The notes beneath the pieces are model-generated. The model was given only the letters and a program-made list of their open reading frames with translations. It was not told where the DNA came from and did no database searches. Below are positions 24,515-33,692 of a DNA stretch of 64,000 nt, one piece after another. Source of the stretch: Kitasatospora terrestris (GTDB lineage Bacteria > Actinomycetota > Actinomycetes > Streptomycetales > Streptomycetaceae). Every line of letters starts with the position of its first letter. Position 1 is the first letter of the stretch. The position numbers and the translations under genes were made by a program. The stretch is from assembly GCF_039542905.1 (NCBI RefSeq), contig NZ_BAABIS010000001.1, positions 1,984,001 to 2,048,000 on the forward strand. The letters are read 5' to 3'.

Positions 24515-25729
24515 TCAGATGCGCTCGATGACGGTGGCGATGCCCATGCCGCCGCCCACGCAGAGGGTGGCCAGGCCGTAGCGCAGGTCGCGGCGCTCCA
24601 GCTCGTCGATCAGGGTGCCGATCAGCATCGCGCCGGTCGCGCCCAGCGGGTGGCCGAGCGCGATCGCGCCGCCGTTGACGTTCACCTGGTCGGCGCGGAA
24701 GCCCATCTCGCGGACGAAGCGCAGGGCGACCGCGGCGAACGCCTCGTTGATCTCGACCAGGTCGATGTCGGCGGCGGTCAGGCCCGCCTTGGCGAGCGCC
24801 TTGCGGGTGGCCGGCGCCGGGCCGGTCAGCATGATGGTCGGCTCGGAGCCGGAGACCGCCGCCGAGACGATCCGGGCGCGCGGGGTCAGCCCGTACCGCT
24901 CGCCGACCTCCTTCGAGCCGATGGCGACCAGCGCCGCGCCGTCCACGATGCCGGAGGAGTTGCCCGCGTGGTGGACGTGGTCGATCGACTCCACCCAGTG
25001 GTACTTCTGCAGCGCCACGGCGTCGAAGCCGCCGGCCTCGCCGATCCCCGCGAAGGAGGGCTTGAGGCCGGCCAGCGTCTCCACCGTGGTGCCCGGGCGG
25101 ATGAACTCGTCGCGCTCCAGCACCACCAGGCCGCTGCGGTCGCGCACCGGCACCACCGAGCGGTCGAACAGGCCGTCGGCCTGGGCCTTGGCCGCGCGCG
25201 CCTGCGACTCGGCGGCGAAGGCGTCCACGTCGGTCCGGCTGAAGCCCTCGATGGTGGCGATCAGGTCGGCGCCGACGCCCTGCGGGATGAAGCCGGTCTC
25301 GTACGCGGTCATCGGGTCGGCGAACCAGGCGCCGCCGTCCGAACCCATCCGGACCCGGGACATCGACTCCACGCCGCCGGCCAGGATCAGGTCCTCCCAG
25401 CCCGAACGGACCTTCGCCGCGGCCAGGTTGACCGCCTCCAGGCCCGAGGCGCAGAAGCGGTTCTCCTGCACGCCGGCCACGCTGTCCGGCAGCCCGGCGG
25501 CGATCGCCGCCACCCGGGCGATGTCCGAGCCCTGGTCCCCGATCGGCGAGACCACACCGAGCACGATGTCGTCGATCGCCGCCGGGTCCAGCGACGGGAA
25601 GCGGCGCCGGATCTCGTGGATCAGGCCGACCACCAGGTCGATCGGCTTGGTCCCGTGCAGCGAGCCGCTGGCCTTGCCGCGACCGCGTGGGGTGCGGATC
25701 GCGTCGTAGACGTACGCTTCGGTCGTCAT
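24515..25729 (-). CDS. fadA: acetyl-CoA C-acyltransferase (thiolase)
   Basis: 404 aa. ATG 25729 is preferred to 25738 because GAAAGG sits 10 nt before it. Catalytic residues are visible: nucleophile Cys in [14 protein letters not shown], His in [21 protein letters not shown] and the second Cys in [16 protein letters not shown]. It cleaves 3-ketoacyl-CoA to acetyl-CoA and a shortened acyl-CoA, completing the cycle with the adjacent fadB-type protein. Cytosolic; 20 nt separates it from fadB, so they are co-transcribed. Confidence 0.93.
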   Translation of the reverse strand: MTTEAYVYDAIRTPRGRGKASGSLHGTKPIDLVVGLIHEIRRRFPSLDPAAIDDIVLGVVSPIGDQGSDIARVAAIAAGLPDSVAGVQENRFCASGLEAVNLAAAKVRSGWEDLILAGGVESMSRVRMGSDGGAWFADPMTAYETGFIPQGVGADLIATIEGFSRTDVDAFAAESQARAAKAQADGLFDRSVVPVRDRSGLVVLERDEFIRPGTTVETLAGLKPSFAGIGEAGGFDAVALQKYHWVESIDHVHHAGNSSGIVDGAALVAIGSKEVGERYGLTPRARIVSAAVSGSEPTIMLTGPAPATRKALAKAGLTAADIDLVEINEAFAAVALRFVREMGFRADQVNVNGGAIALGHPLGATGAMLIGTLIDELERRDLRYGLATLCVGGGMGIATVIERI

Positions 25730-25768
25730 GGGGTGCATACCTTTCGGGGTTGGCCCGGGGGTGGTCGG

Positions 25769-26911
25769 TCAGCCGAGGAGGGAGCGGCCGACGATCTCTT
25801 TCATGATCTCGGTGGTGCCGCCGTAGATGGTCTGGATCCGGCCGTCGGTGAAGGCCTTGGCGACCGGATATTCGCTCATGTAGCCGTACCCGCCGTGCAG
25901 CTGCAGGCAGCGGTCGGCGGCGCGCTTCTGCAGCTCGGTCGCCCACCACTTCGCCATCGAGGCGTCGACGGGGGTGAGGGCGTACCGGTTGTGCTCGGTG
26001 ACGCAGCGGTCCACGAAGGTGCGGGTGACCGCGCACTCGGTCGCCAGCTCGGCGATCTCGAAGCGCACGTGCTGCAGCTTGGCGAGCGGCTTGCCGAAGG
26101 CGGTGCGCTGCTTCACGTACTCCGTGGTCAGCTCCAGCAGGTGCTCGGCGCCCGCGATCGCGGCCACCGCGATGGCCAGGCGCTCCTGGGCGAGGTTGCG
26201 CATCAGGGCGTAGAAGGCGCCGTTCTCCTCGCCGAGCAGGTTCTCCTTGGGGACGCGCACGTCGTGGAAGAACAGCTCGGCGGTGTCCTGCGCCTTCTGG
26301 CCGATCTTGTCCAGGTTGCGGCCGCGCTCGAAGCCCGCCGTGCCGCGCTCCACCACCAGCAGGCTCAGGCCGTGCGCGCCGCCCTCCGGAGTGGTCCGGG
26401 CGACCACCACCACCAGGTCGGCCAGGATGCCGTTGGAGATGAAGGTCTTCGAGCCGTTGAGCACGTAGTGGTCGCCCGCGTCGGTGGCGGTGGTCCGGAT
26501 GCCCTGCAGGTCGGAGCCGGCGCCCGGCTCGGTCATCGCGATCGCCGTGATCAGCTCGCCCGAGCAGAACCCCGGCAGCCAGCGACGCTTCTGCTCCTCG
26601 GTGCCGAGCGAGGTCAGGTACGGGCCGATGATGTCGTTGTGCAGGCCGATCGCCAGTCCGCTGGCGCCCGCCCGGACGAACTCCTCGGCCAGCACCGACG
26701 CGTACCGGAAGTCCGGCACCCCGCCGCCGCCGAACTCCTCGGGGACGGCGGTGCCCAGCAGCCCCGCCCGGCCGGCCGCCAGCCACGCCTCCCGGTCGAC
26801 GATGCCCGCCTTCTCCCAGCGGTCGTGGTGCGGCAGCACCTCCTTCGCCAGGAACGCCTTCACGGTCTCCCGGAACGCCTCGTGCTCCGGCTCGTACAGC
26901 TCGCGTTGCAC
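25769..26911 (-). CDS. acyl-CoA dehydrogenase
   Basis: 380 aa FAD enzyme doing the first step of beta-oxidation. Motifs: ITAIAMTEPGAGSDLQGIRT (substrate and FAD binding), YVLNGSKTFISNG, QRTAFGKPLAKLQHVRFEIAELA and QLHGGYGYMSEYPVAKAFTDGRIQTIYGGTTEIMKEIVGR. At the position where MCAD has Glu (YEGT) there is Gly (YGGT), so the catalytic base is probably the Glu in helix G (IAGAEHLLELTTEYV), as in long-chain/isovaleryl types. It lies between the CoA transferase and thiolase genes in the same operon. Confidence 0.92.
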   Translation of the reverse strand: MQRELYEPEHEAFRETVKAFLAKEVLPHHDRWEKAGIVDREAWLAAGRAGLLGTAVPEEFGGGGVPDFRYASVLAEEFVRAGASGLAIGLHNDIIGPYLTSLGTEEQKRRWLPGFCSGELITAIAMTEPGAGSDLQGIRTTATDAGDHYVLNGSKTFISNGILADLVVVVARTTPEGGAHGLSLLVVERGTAGFERGRNLDKIGQKAQDTAELFFHDVRVPKENLLGEENGAFYALMRNLAQERLAIAVAAIAGAEHLLELTTEYVKQRTAFGKPLAKLQHVRFEIAELATECAVTRTFVDRCVTEHNRYALTPVDASMAKWWATELQKRAADRCLQLHGGYGYMSEYPVAKAFTDGRIQTIYGGTTEIMKEIVGRSLLG

Positions 26912-26945
26912 AACGGTTGCCTTTCGTCGGTCCCGCAGGGGGAGG

Positions 26946-28043
26946 TCACGGCGCTTCGACGGCCCAGTCCGCGAACACCTCGGCCGTGTGCTCGCCCGGC
27001 TGCGCCGGCGGGCGGCGCAGCGCGGTCGGGGTGGCGGAGAAGCGCGGGGCCGGGGCGGGTTGGGTGAGTCCTTCGTGGTCGGTGTAGGTGCCGCGGGCCG
27101 CCAGGTGCGGGTGGGCGGCGGCCTGCCGGAGCGTCAGGACCGGTGCCACGCAGGCGTCCGAGCCCTCGAACACGGCCGTCCACTCGGCCTGCGTCCGGCT
27201 CGCGAAGCGGTCCGCGATCCGGGCCCGCAGCTCGGGCCAGCGCTCCGTGTCCCACTGCCCGGGCGCGTCCTCGCCGAGCTCCAGCAGCGCGGCGAACTCG
27301 GCCCAGAACTGCGGCTCCAGCGCGCCGACCGCCAGGTAGCCGCCGTCCGCCGCCCGGTAGGTGCCGTAGAACGGGGCGCCGCCGTCCAGCAGGTTCACGC
27401 CGCGCCGGTCATGCCACTGGCCGGCGCCCAGCAGGCCCCACAGGATCGCGCCGAGGTGTGCCGCGCCGTCCACGATCGCGGCGTCCACCACCTGTCCCTC
27501 GCCGGTCCGCCGGGCGTGCTGCAGGGCGGCGAGCAGTCCGACCACCAGGTACAGCGAGCCGCCGGCGTAGTCGCCGAGCAGGTTCGCCGGGATCGCCGGG
27601 GGCCCGTCGGCCGGGCCGATCAGGCCGAGGATGCCGGACGTCGCCAGGTAGCCGATGTCGTGGCCGGCCCGGGCGGCGAGCGGGCCGTCCTGGCCCCAGC
27701 CGGTCATCCGGCCGTACACCAGCGCCGGGTTGCGGGCCAGGCAGGCCTCGGGGCCGACGCCCAGGCGCTCCGCGACGCCCGGCCGGTAGCCCTCGACCAG
27801 CAGGTCGGCGCGCGCCGCCAGGCCCAGCACCAGGCCCGGTCCGTCCGGCGCCTTCAGGTCGACCCGCACCGAGCGCTTGTTGCGGTTGGTGAGGTCGAAC
27901 GCCGGGTCCGGCCCGATCGCGGGCGGTCCGGGGCGGTCGACCCGGACCACGTCCGCGCCCAGGTCGGCCAGCAGCATGGCGGCGAACGGCCCGGGGCCGA
28001 TCCCGGCGAGTTCCAGTACGCGCACTCCGGCCAGCGGCCCCAT
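26946..28043 (-). CDS. CaiB/BaiF-family CoA transferase (alpha-methylacyl-CoA racemase-like)
   Basis: 365 aa, ATG 28043 with GGAGGAC upstream. Family-III CoA transferase / racemase fold: MGPLAGVRVLELAGIGPGPFAAMLLADLGADVVRVDRP, NRNKRSVRVDLKAPDG, ADLLVEGYRPGVAERLGVGPEA, YGRMTGWGQDGPLA and GEGQVVDAAIVDGAA (catalytic Asp area). The GIGPGPF start and GHDIGYLA loop fit the alpha-methylacyl-CoA racemase branch, which epimerises 2-methyl acyl-CoA so that branched chains can enter beta-oxidation. That fits its place as first gene of the operon. Confidence 0.88.
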   Translation of the reverse strand: MGPLAGVRVLELAGIGPGPFAAMLLADLGADVVRVDRPGPPAIGPDPAFDLTNRNKRSVRVDLKAPDGPGLVLGLAARADLLVEGYRPGVAERLGVGPEACLARNPALVYGRMTGWGQDGPLAARAGHDIGYLATSGILGLIGPADGPPAIPANLLGDYAGGSLYLVVGLLAALQHARRTGEGQVVDAAIVDGAAHLGAILWGLLGAGQWHDRRGVNLLDGGAPFYGTYRAADGGYLAVGALEPQFWAEFAALLELGEDAPGQWDTERWPELRARIADRFASRTQAEWTAVFEGSDACVAPVLTLRQAAAHPHLAARGTYTDHEGLTQPAPAPRFSATPTALRRPPAQPGEHTAEVFADWAVEAP

Positions 28044-28061
28044 CGCCCCGTCCTCCGTCTT

Positions 28062-28115
28062 TGACAGTGAAGCTGTCACACTGGCGATGATAGAGAGGTG
28101 ACCGGCCGGTAACAA
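28062..28115 (-). promoter_or_regulatory. promoter and operator of the beta-oxidation operon
   Basis: Minus-strand -35 TTGTTA (28115-28110), 17-nt spacer and -10 TATCAT (28092-28087); transcription would begin near 28080. Overlapping the start is a dyad TGACAG-N5-CTGTCA (28062-28078) plus the 13-mer TGTCACACTGGCG (28074-28086) also found before the MerR gene. The placement suits repression. Confidence 0.65.
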
Positions 28116-28210
28116 GGCCCTGGGGCGGCCGGTCGTCCCGGCCTTGCGATGCGCCCCCGGCGGGCGGATTCTGGGGCTGACGACGCTTCGCGAGAGGAAG
28201 GTGACCGGTG

Positions 28211-28474
28211 ATGCACAACCACTGGATCGTCGACCTGAACTTCGAAGAGGACGACACCCGCACCACCTGCACCGCTTCACTCAGCGGCTTCAGCGCCCCC
28301 GGTGTGCAGGGCACCGGGACCGCCCGCCGCAGCCCCGACGACAGCCCCGACTCCGTCATCGGCGAGGAACTGGCCGCCGCCCGCGCCTGCTCCCAGCTCG
28401 CCCACGCCCTGGTCGACCGGGCCGCCACCGGCATCGAGTCCCACACCCACGAACAGCCCCGCCTGATCTTCTGA
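28211..28474 (+). CDS. DUF1876 protein
   Basis: 87 aa. ATG 28211 directly follows a GTG, with GAGAGGAAGG upstream. WIVDLNFEEDDTRTTCTASL, GTGTARRSPDDSPDSVIGEELAAARACSQLAHALVDRAATGIE is the full DUF1876 domain (dsRBD-like fold), small proteins common in Streptomyces with unknown role. Divergent from the beta-oxidation operon. Confidence 0.85.
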   Translation: MHNHWIVDLNFEEDDTRTTCTASLSGFSAPGVQGTGTARRSPDDSPDSVIGEELAAARACSQLAHALVDRAATGIESHTHEQPRLIF

Positions 28475-28568
28475 GCCCGCCGGGACCCGGGGGCTCCCCC
28501 GCACGGGGGAGGCGGATCGTGACCGGGACGGAGGCGCCGCGGACCGGGCCGGCGGCAGAGTCGTCCGC

Positions 28569-29543
28569 ATGGACCTCACCCCCTCCGGCCCGCTGCGGCG
28601 CGGCCTGTGCGCGGCCGCCGTCGCGGCCACCGCGCCGTACCTCGCCCTGAAGCTGCTGTGGCTGTGCGGGAGCACGGTCGGCATCACGGGCTCCACGCCC
28701 ACCGGGGCCACCGCGCTGTGGTGGCTGAACCTGCTGACCTTCGGCCTGGACGCGGCGGCGGTGGCGCTGGCCCTCGCCTTCGTCCGGCCGTGGGGGCGCC
28801 GGATGCCGGGCGGGCTGGTGGCGTTCCCGATGTGGGTGGCGACCGGCCTGCTCGGCCCGCTGATGGTCGCGCTGGTCCTGAACACCGGCGCGGCCGCGGT
28901 GCTGGGCGCCGAGCCGGCCCGGCCGGGCGCGGACTGGCTGGCCCCGTGGGTGTACGCGCTGGTCTACGGCGGGTTCGCGGTGCAGGCGGTCGCGTTGACG
29001 GCCGGGTTCGCGCTGTACGGGCGGGAGCGCTGGGCGGCCCTGCTCGGCGGGCGGGTCGGCGGGATGCCGGGGACGGCGACCCTGCCGCTGCAGCGGAGCC
29101 TGGCCGCGGCCGGCACCCTGCTGGCCCTGCCCGCCCTGGTGCTGCACCTCGCCTGGCTGGGCGGCTCCGACCTGGCACTGTCCTCGACGGCGGCGGCCGA
29201 CCTCGGCCGGGGCGGGCGGATCATGTCGGGCGTGCTGGCCCTGGCAGCCGCGGGCGCGGCGGGCTCGCACCTGGCACTGGTGTTCCGGCTGCGGCCGGGC
29301 GGGCGGGTGCTCCCGCTGCTGGTGGCCGCGTGGACCGCGGGCGGCGGGCTGTTCTGCTGGGGCGGCTGGACCTTCCTCGCCACGGTCCTCGGTGGCGCCG
29401 GCGACGCCGCCCACGCCCTGCCCGCCGCGGCCCTGCTGGCCGGGGCGGCGCAGGTCGCCGCCGGGCTGCTGCTCCTGGTGGTCGGCACCCTGGCCCTGGT
29501 CGAACGCGCGTCCGGGACGGCTGACGTAGAGTCAGCGCGATGA
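28569..29543 (+). CDS. polytopic membrane protein, first gene of a two-component operon
   Basis: 324 aa with about eight hydrophobic segments, starting LCAAAVAATAPYLALKLLWLCGSTVGITGS and ending AAALLAGAAQVAAGLLLLVVGTLALVE. No enzymatic motif. The stop overlaps the ATG of the histidine kinase (ATGA), so it is coupled to the kinase and may be a sensing partner or an unrelated integral protein. Such Streptomyces LigA-like membrane proteins often sit with a NarL-type system. Confidence 0.75.
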   Translation: MDLTPSGPLRRGLCAAAVAATAPYLALKLLWLCGSTVGITGSTPTGATALWWLNLLTFGLDAAAVALALAFVRPWGRRMPGGLVAFPMWVATGLLGPLMVALVLNTGAAAVLGAEPARPGADWLAPWVYALVYGGFAVQAVALTAGFALYGRERWAALLGGRVGGMPGTATLPLQRSLAAAGTLLALPALVLHLAWLGGSDLALSSTAAADLGRGGRIMSGVLALAAAGAAGSHLALVFRLRPGGRVLPLLVAAWTAGGGLFCWGGWTFLATVLGGAGDAAHALPAAALLAGAAQVAAGLLLLVVGTLALVERASGTADVESAR

Positions 29544-30754
29544 GCGCACTGATCGGACGGCGGGCCGCCCTGCGGTGGGTCCACCTGGTGCTCGGCGGCG
29601 CACTGCTGATGCCGTACTGGATGCTCGCCCTGGTGGTGCTCACCCCGCTGGTCCCGGGCGACGGGCCGCGGCACGCGGTGCTGCTCGACCTCGCCGCGCT
29701 GCCGCTGGCGCTGCCGGCCGCCGCGGTCACCGCGCTGGTGCCGGTGGTGCGGGTGCTGGAGTCGGCGGCGGCCCGGGCGCTGTGCGCGGGCGCCGGCGGA
29801 GAGCTCGCCACGACGGTGGACCGCTCCTGGGAGGCCCGCCGAAGGACCGCCCTGTGGTTCGTCCTGCACCTGGGCCTGGGCGGGGTGGTGGCGGGCATGT
29901 CGCTGGCCGCCCCGCCGGCGGTGGTGGCCCTGCTGGTCCGGCCGGACGACGGACGGCTGCGGCTGTGGTTCGGGCCGCAGCCGCCCGCCCCGGCGCTGCT
30001 CGCGGCGGCGCTCACCGCCCTGGTGGTGCTGACCAGTGCCGGGGCCGGCGCGCTGCTGGCCCGCTGCGCGCCGCCCCTGCTCGGGCCGACGCCCGCCGAG
30101 CGGATCGCCGAGGCCGAACGGCGCACCCTGGTCCTCGCCCAACGCAACCGGCTGGCCGGTGAGTTGCACGACTCCATCGGACACGCGCTGAGCGCGGTGG
30201 CGATCCAGGCCGCGGCGGCGGGCCGGGTGCTGGAACGCGATCCGGCCTTCGCCGCCGAGGCGCTGGCCGCGATCGAACGGACCGCACGCGACGCGGTCGG
30301 CGAACTCGACGCCGTGCTCGGCCTGTTGCGCGAGGAGCAGGACGGCGGCGGGGTCGGCCCGGTGCTCGGCGGGGGCGGGCTGGAGCTGCTGCTGCGGCAG
30401 GTCGGCCTGGCCGGCCTGCGGGTACGGGCCCGAACCGGCCCCGGCCTGGACGCGCTGGCGCCGGAGCTCTCCCGGGAGGCCTACCGGATCGCGCAGGAAG
30501 GGCTGAGCAACGTGCTGCGGCACGCGGGATCCGGGGAGGCCGAGCTGCGGATCGAACGACGGTGCGAGAGGCTGGAGTTGGAGCTGACCAATCCACTGGG
30601 CGCCGGCCGGACCAGCCGGCCCGGCGGGGGCCGGGGGCTGCGCGGGCTGGCGGAGCGGGCGGCGGCGCTGCGCGGGGAGTTCACCGCCGGTCCGGACGCC
30701 GACGGCACCGGCTGGCGGCTCGCGGCGGTCCTGCCGACCGGGGACGCCGGATGA
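29540..30754 (+). CDS. sensor histidine kinase (NarL/DesK type)
   Basis: 404 aa. Four or five membrane segments fill residues 10-180. A HisKA_3 dimerisation box follows (RNRLAGELHDSIGHALSAVAIQAAAAGRVLE; phospho-His in HDSIGH) and an ATPase domain (AYRIAQEGLSNVLRHAGSGEAEL N-box, GGGRGLRGLAERAAALRGEF G-box). It autophosphorylates on membrane cues and passes phosphate to the regulator encoded next. ATGA overlaps on both sides show a tight three-gene operon. Confidence 0.9.
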   Translation: MSALIGRRAALRWVHLVLGGALLMPYWMLALVVLTPLVPGDGPRHAVLLDLAALPLALPAAAVTALVPVVRVLESAAARALCAGAGGELATTVDRSWEARRRTALWFVLHLGLGGVVAGMSLAAPPAVVALLVRPDDGRLRLWFGPQPPAPALLAAALTALVVLTSAGAGALLARCAPPLLGPTPAERIAEAERRTLVLAQRNRLAGELHDSIGHALSAVAIQAAAAGRVLERDPAFAAEALAAIERTARDAVGELDAVLGLLREEQDGGGVGPVLGGGGLELLLRQVGLAGLRVRARTGPGLDALAPELSREAYRIAQEGLSNVLRHAGSGEAELRIERRCERLELELTNPLGAGRTSRPGGGRGLRGLAERAAALRGEFTAGPDADGTGWRLAAVLPTGDAG

Positions 30755-31407
30755 TCCGGATCGTCGTGGCGGACGACGAGCGGCTGGTGCGCACCGGCCT
30801 GCGGGTGGTGCTGGAGGCCGAGCCGGACCTGACGGTGGTCGGCGAGGCCGCGAGCGGGGACGAAGTGGTGCCACTGGTGCGGGAGTTGCGGCCCGACGTG
30901 GTGCTGATGGACGTCCGGATGCCCCGGGTCGACGGGATCCGGGCGACCGAGCAGCTGACGGCCGCGCTCGACCCGCCGCCGCGGATCCTGGTGGTGACCA
31001 CCTTCGAGCACGACGACCACGTCCACCGGGCGCTGCGCGCGGGCGCGGCGGGCTTCCTGCTGAAGCGGGCCCGCCCGGAGGAGATGGTGCACGCGGTCCG
31101 GCTGGCGGCGCACGGCGAGTCGCTGCTCTTCCCGCCGGCGGTGCGCGGCAGCGTGGCGGACGGGGGCGGGGCGGGCCGGAGCGGGGGCGCCGACCCGGAC
31201 CGCCGGATCGCCCGGCTCACCGAGCGCGAGCGGGAGGTGCTGCGGCTGATGGCCGCGGGCTTCAGCAACCTGGAGATCGCCGAGCGGCTGCTGATCGGCG
31301 CGCAGACGGTGAAGTCGCACGTCGCCTCGGTGCTGGCGAAGCTCGGCGCCCGCGACCGCACCCAGGCGGTGATCGTCGCGTACCGCTCGGGTTTCGTGCG
31401 GCCGTGA
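30751..31407 (+). CDS. response regulator, NarL/LuxR family
   Basis: 218 aa. Receiver domain (residues 1-120) has DDE acidic pocket, phospho-Asp in VVLMDVRMPRVDGI, Thr in VVTTFEHDDH and Lys in GFLLKRARPEE. The C-terminal LuxR helix-turn-helix is LTEREREVLRLMAAGFSNLEIAERLLIGAQTVKSHVASVLAKLGARDR. It binds DNA when phosphorylated by the kinase whose gene overlaps its start. Targets unknown. Confidence 0.93.
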   Translation: MIRIVVADDERLVRTGLRVVLEAEPDLTVVGEAASGDEVVPLVRELRPDVVLMDVRMPRVDGIRATEQLTAALDPPPRILVVTTFEHDDHVHRALRAGAAGFLLKRARPEEMVHAVRLAAHGESLLFPPAVRGSVADGGGAGRSGGADPDRRIARLTEREREVLRLMAAGFSNLEIAERLLIGAQTVKSHVASVLAKLGARDRTQAVIVAYRSGFVRP

Positions 31408-31480
31408 TGGACTCCGGGTGACGTCGGGGTGACCGGCAGGTGCTTCCGGCAGTTGGCTACCGGTGGGTAGAGTGCGGCGC

Positions 31481-32176
31481 ATGAACGTCTGGACCCGTCC
31501 TGCACTCTGGTGGCGGCTGGCCATCGCGCTCTCGGCCTTCCTCGGACTGGTCCTGAGCAACAGCTCGCTCGTCTACTTCACCATCCAGAGCAACGTCATC
31601 GTGCTCGGCTACTTCCTCGGCACCGCGTACTGGATGGTCAGGCGCTCGACCGCGGACGCTCCCGCGCCGCGGCTGCGCGGGGCGGCGGTGCTGTACATCA
31701 CGATCACCGGGATCGTCGCGCACGTCCTGCTCAACCACGGGGAGAACCCGCTGCCGGGCCTGGTCTCCGGCCCGGAGCGGCTGCAGAGCTGGTCGAGCTT
31801 CTTCCTGCACTACACCACGCCGCTGCTGGTGCTGGCCGACTGGCTGGTGCTGAAGCCGCGCAACGCCTCGCGCTGGCGCGACCTGCCGCTGTGGCTGGCC
31901 TTCCCGCTGGGGTACGCGGTCGTCACCGAGGCCCGGGCGATCCTCTTCCCGGGCTTCCCGCTGAAGTACCCGTACTTCTTCCTCGACCCGACCGAGCACG
32001 GCTACGGCTGGGTGGCCGGGCAGATCGGCCAGCTGACGGTGGAGTTCGTCCTGCTGGCCGCCGCCGTGGTCGGCCTGGACCGGCTCGGCACCCGACTGTT
32101 CACCCGCACCCGCCCCACACCCGGGGCCACCCCGGAAGCCGCCGAAGCGGCCGCCGAAACCGCCGCGAAGGCCTAG
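31481..32176 (+). CDS. Pr6Pr-family membrane protein
   Basis: 231 aa with six hydrophobic segments. FTIQSNVIVLGYFLGTAYWMV, LYITITGIVAHVLLNHG, SFFLHYTTPLLVLADWLVLKPR and YPYFFLDPTEHGYGWVAGQI are typical of the Pr6Pr (FAR-17a/AIG1-like) family of unknown function. A TAGAGT box lies just upstream of the start. Its TAG stop shares a CTAG (32173-32176) with the stop of the convergent EPSP-synthase gene, a 4-bp overlap. Confidence 0.8.
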   Translation: MNVWTRPALWWRLAIALSAFLGLVLSNSSLVYFTIQSNVIVLGYFLGTAYWMVRRSTADAPAPRLRGAAVLYITITGIVAHVLLNHGENPLPGLVSGPERLQSWSSFFLHYTTPLLVLADWLVLKPRNASRWRDLPLWLAFPLGYAVVTEARAILFPGFPLKYPYFFLDPTEHGYGWVAGQIGQLTVEFVLLAAAVVGLDRLGTRLFTRTRPTPGATPEAAEAAAETAAKA

Positions 32177-33408
32177 TCCTCGGTCGCGGCCCAGGCGGCG
32201 AAGGCCTGGTGGAAGTCGGGGAAGGTCTTGCGGACGCAGCCGGGGTCGTCGAAGGTGATGCCCGGCGTGCGCAGGCCGGTGACCGCGAAGGACATCACGA
32301 TGCGGTGGTCGCCGTGGGTGGCGATCTCGGCGGGGGCCGGGTTGCCGGGACGGATCTCGATCCAGTCGCGGCCGGTGGCGACGTCGACGCCGAGCCGGCG
32401 CAGGTTCTGCGCGCAGGCGTCGAGCCGGTCGCACTCCTTGATCCGGGTGTTGTAGACGTCGACGATCCGGATCGGCCCGGCCGCGAAGGGGGCGATCGCG
32501 GCGAGCGTCGGCATGGTGTCGGAGATGTCGCGCATGTTGACGGTGCCGCCGGAGAGCATCCCGCCCGCCGGCCCGGCGACGGTGACCCGGTCGGCCTCCA
32601 CCGACACCCGGGCGCCGAGCCGCTCCAGCACCTCGACGAAGCGCAGGTCGCCCTGGAGCGCGCCCCGCCCGAGACCGGGCACGGTGACCTCGCGGCCGGT
32701 GACGGCGGCCGCGGCGAAGAAGTAGGAGGCGGTGGAGGCGTCCGGCTCGACCGGGTACGCGGCGGCCCGGTAGCCGCCCGCCGGGACGGTGAAGACGTTG
32801 CCGTCGCGCTCCACGGCGGCGCCGAAGCTGCGCATCATGGCCAGGGTGATCTCCACGTACGGCGCGGACACCAGGTCGGTGACGGTGATCCGCAGGCCGT
32901 CGCGGGTGAGCGGGCCGAGCAGCAGCAGCGCGGTCAGGTACTGGGAGGACAGGCCGGCGTCCAGGGTGACCTCGCCGCCGGCGACGCCGTCGGCGTCGAT
33001 CCGCAGCGGGTGGTGGCCCTCCTGCTCCTCGTGGTGCAGGCGCACGCCGAGGTCGCGCAGGGCGGCGGTGAGCGGGCCGAGCGGGCGGCGGCGCATCTGC
33101 GCGGAGGCGTCGAAGCGGTAGCTGCCCCGGCCGGCGGCGGCGAGCACCGGCAGGAATCGGGCGGTGGTGGCGCCGTCCCGGCAGTACACCTCGGCGTCGC
33201 CGGCCGGCCCCTGCGGGCGGCCCTCGATCCGCCACTCGCGCTCCTCGCGCTCGACCCGGTACCCGAGCTTCAGCAGCCCCTCGGCGAAGCCCTCGGTGTC
33301 GTCCGAGGCGAGCGGTCGCAGCAGGGTGGTGGTGCCCTCGGCGGCCGCGGCGAGGAACAGCGCGCGGGCGGTGACCGACTTGGAACCGGGGACCTCGACG
33401 ACGGTCAC
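32173..33408 (-). CDS. aroA: EPSP synthase family (3-phosphoshikimate 1-carboxyvinyltransferase)
   Basis: 411 aa, GTG 33408 with AAGGACG upstream. Two-domain inverse alpha-beta barrel with PEP and shikimate-phosphate residues: VPGSKSVTARALFLAA, RDGATTARFLP, LSSQYLTALLLLGPL, EPDASTASYFFAAAAV, DISDTMPTLAAIAPFA, TRIKECDRLDACAQNL and GDHRIVMSFAVTGL. The catalytic set looks complete, so it should make EPSP. It starts directly at the first strand and lies alone. Streptomycetes often carry a second copy outside the main aro genes, so this is probably the paralogue, perhaps for a specialised product. Confidence 0.85.
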   Translation of the reverse strand: MTVVEVPGSKSVTARALFLAAAAEGTTTLLRPLASDDTEGFAEGLLKLGYRVEREEREWRIEGRPQGPAGDAEVYCRDGATTARFLPVLAAAGRGSYRFDASAQMRRRPLGPLTAALRDLGVRLHHEEQEGHHPLRIDADGVAGGEVTLDAGLSSQYLTALLLLGPLTRDGLRITVTDLVSAPYVEITLAMMRSFGAAVERDGNVFTVPAGGYRAAAYPVEPDASTASYFFAAAAVTGREVTVPGLGRGALQGDLRFVEVLERLGARVSVEADRVTVAGPAGGMLSGGTVNMRDISDTMPTLAAIAPFAAGPIRIVDVYNTRIKECDRLDACAQNLRRLGVDVATGRDWIEIRPGNPAPAEIATHGDHRIVMSFAVTGLRTPGITFDDPGCVRKTFPDFHQAFAAWAATED

Positions 33409-33605
33409 GGGGGCGTCCTTCCGGGTGGGCGTGGGGGCTCCGGCGATCCTGCCCTGACGTCCGCGCAGCGTGCGCGGGCGTTCCATCCTGTGGGACGGGT
33501 GAAACCGGCGGGTTCGCGCAACATTGCAACAGCACCGTGAAATCCGTGCGTTGATTGGCGCCGGCCGCTTCCGGAGCCCTCCGGACCGGCCCTAGGTTCC
33601 CTGCC

Positions 33606-33692
33606 ATGGCGGCAGCAGCGCATCTCACCGCGCGCCGGCACGTCGACTTCGGTCGACTGCACGGCGCGCTCTGTCCGAGCCCCTCGGCGTGA
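33606..33692 (+). CDS. putative leader peptide (RRHVDFxRL family)
   Basis: 28 aa, translation MAAAAHLTARRHVDFGRLHG then ALCPSPSA. The LTARRHVDFGRL..ALC pattern is the actinobacterial leader-peptide family that precedes sulfur-related genes. A TAGGTT box at 33593-33598 places the transcript start at or next to the ATG, so the message is probably leaderless. It is 64 nt upstream of the sulfatase gene, which fits control by cysteine or sulfur supply. A hairpin overlaps its stop codon. Confidence 0.65.
   Translation: MAAAAHLTARRHVDFGRLHGALCPSPSA

Noticed and set aside
22320..26786. A single 1488-codon frame that could suggest a giant fusion of acyl-CoA dehydrogenase, thiolase and FadB
   Set aside because: Only the part after 24494 reads as protein in this frame; upstream the thiolase and dehydrogenase are intact in other frames with their own starts and ribosome sites.
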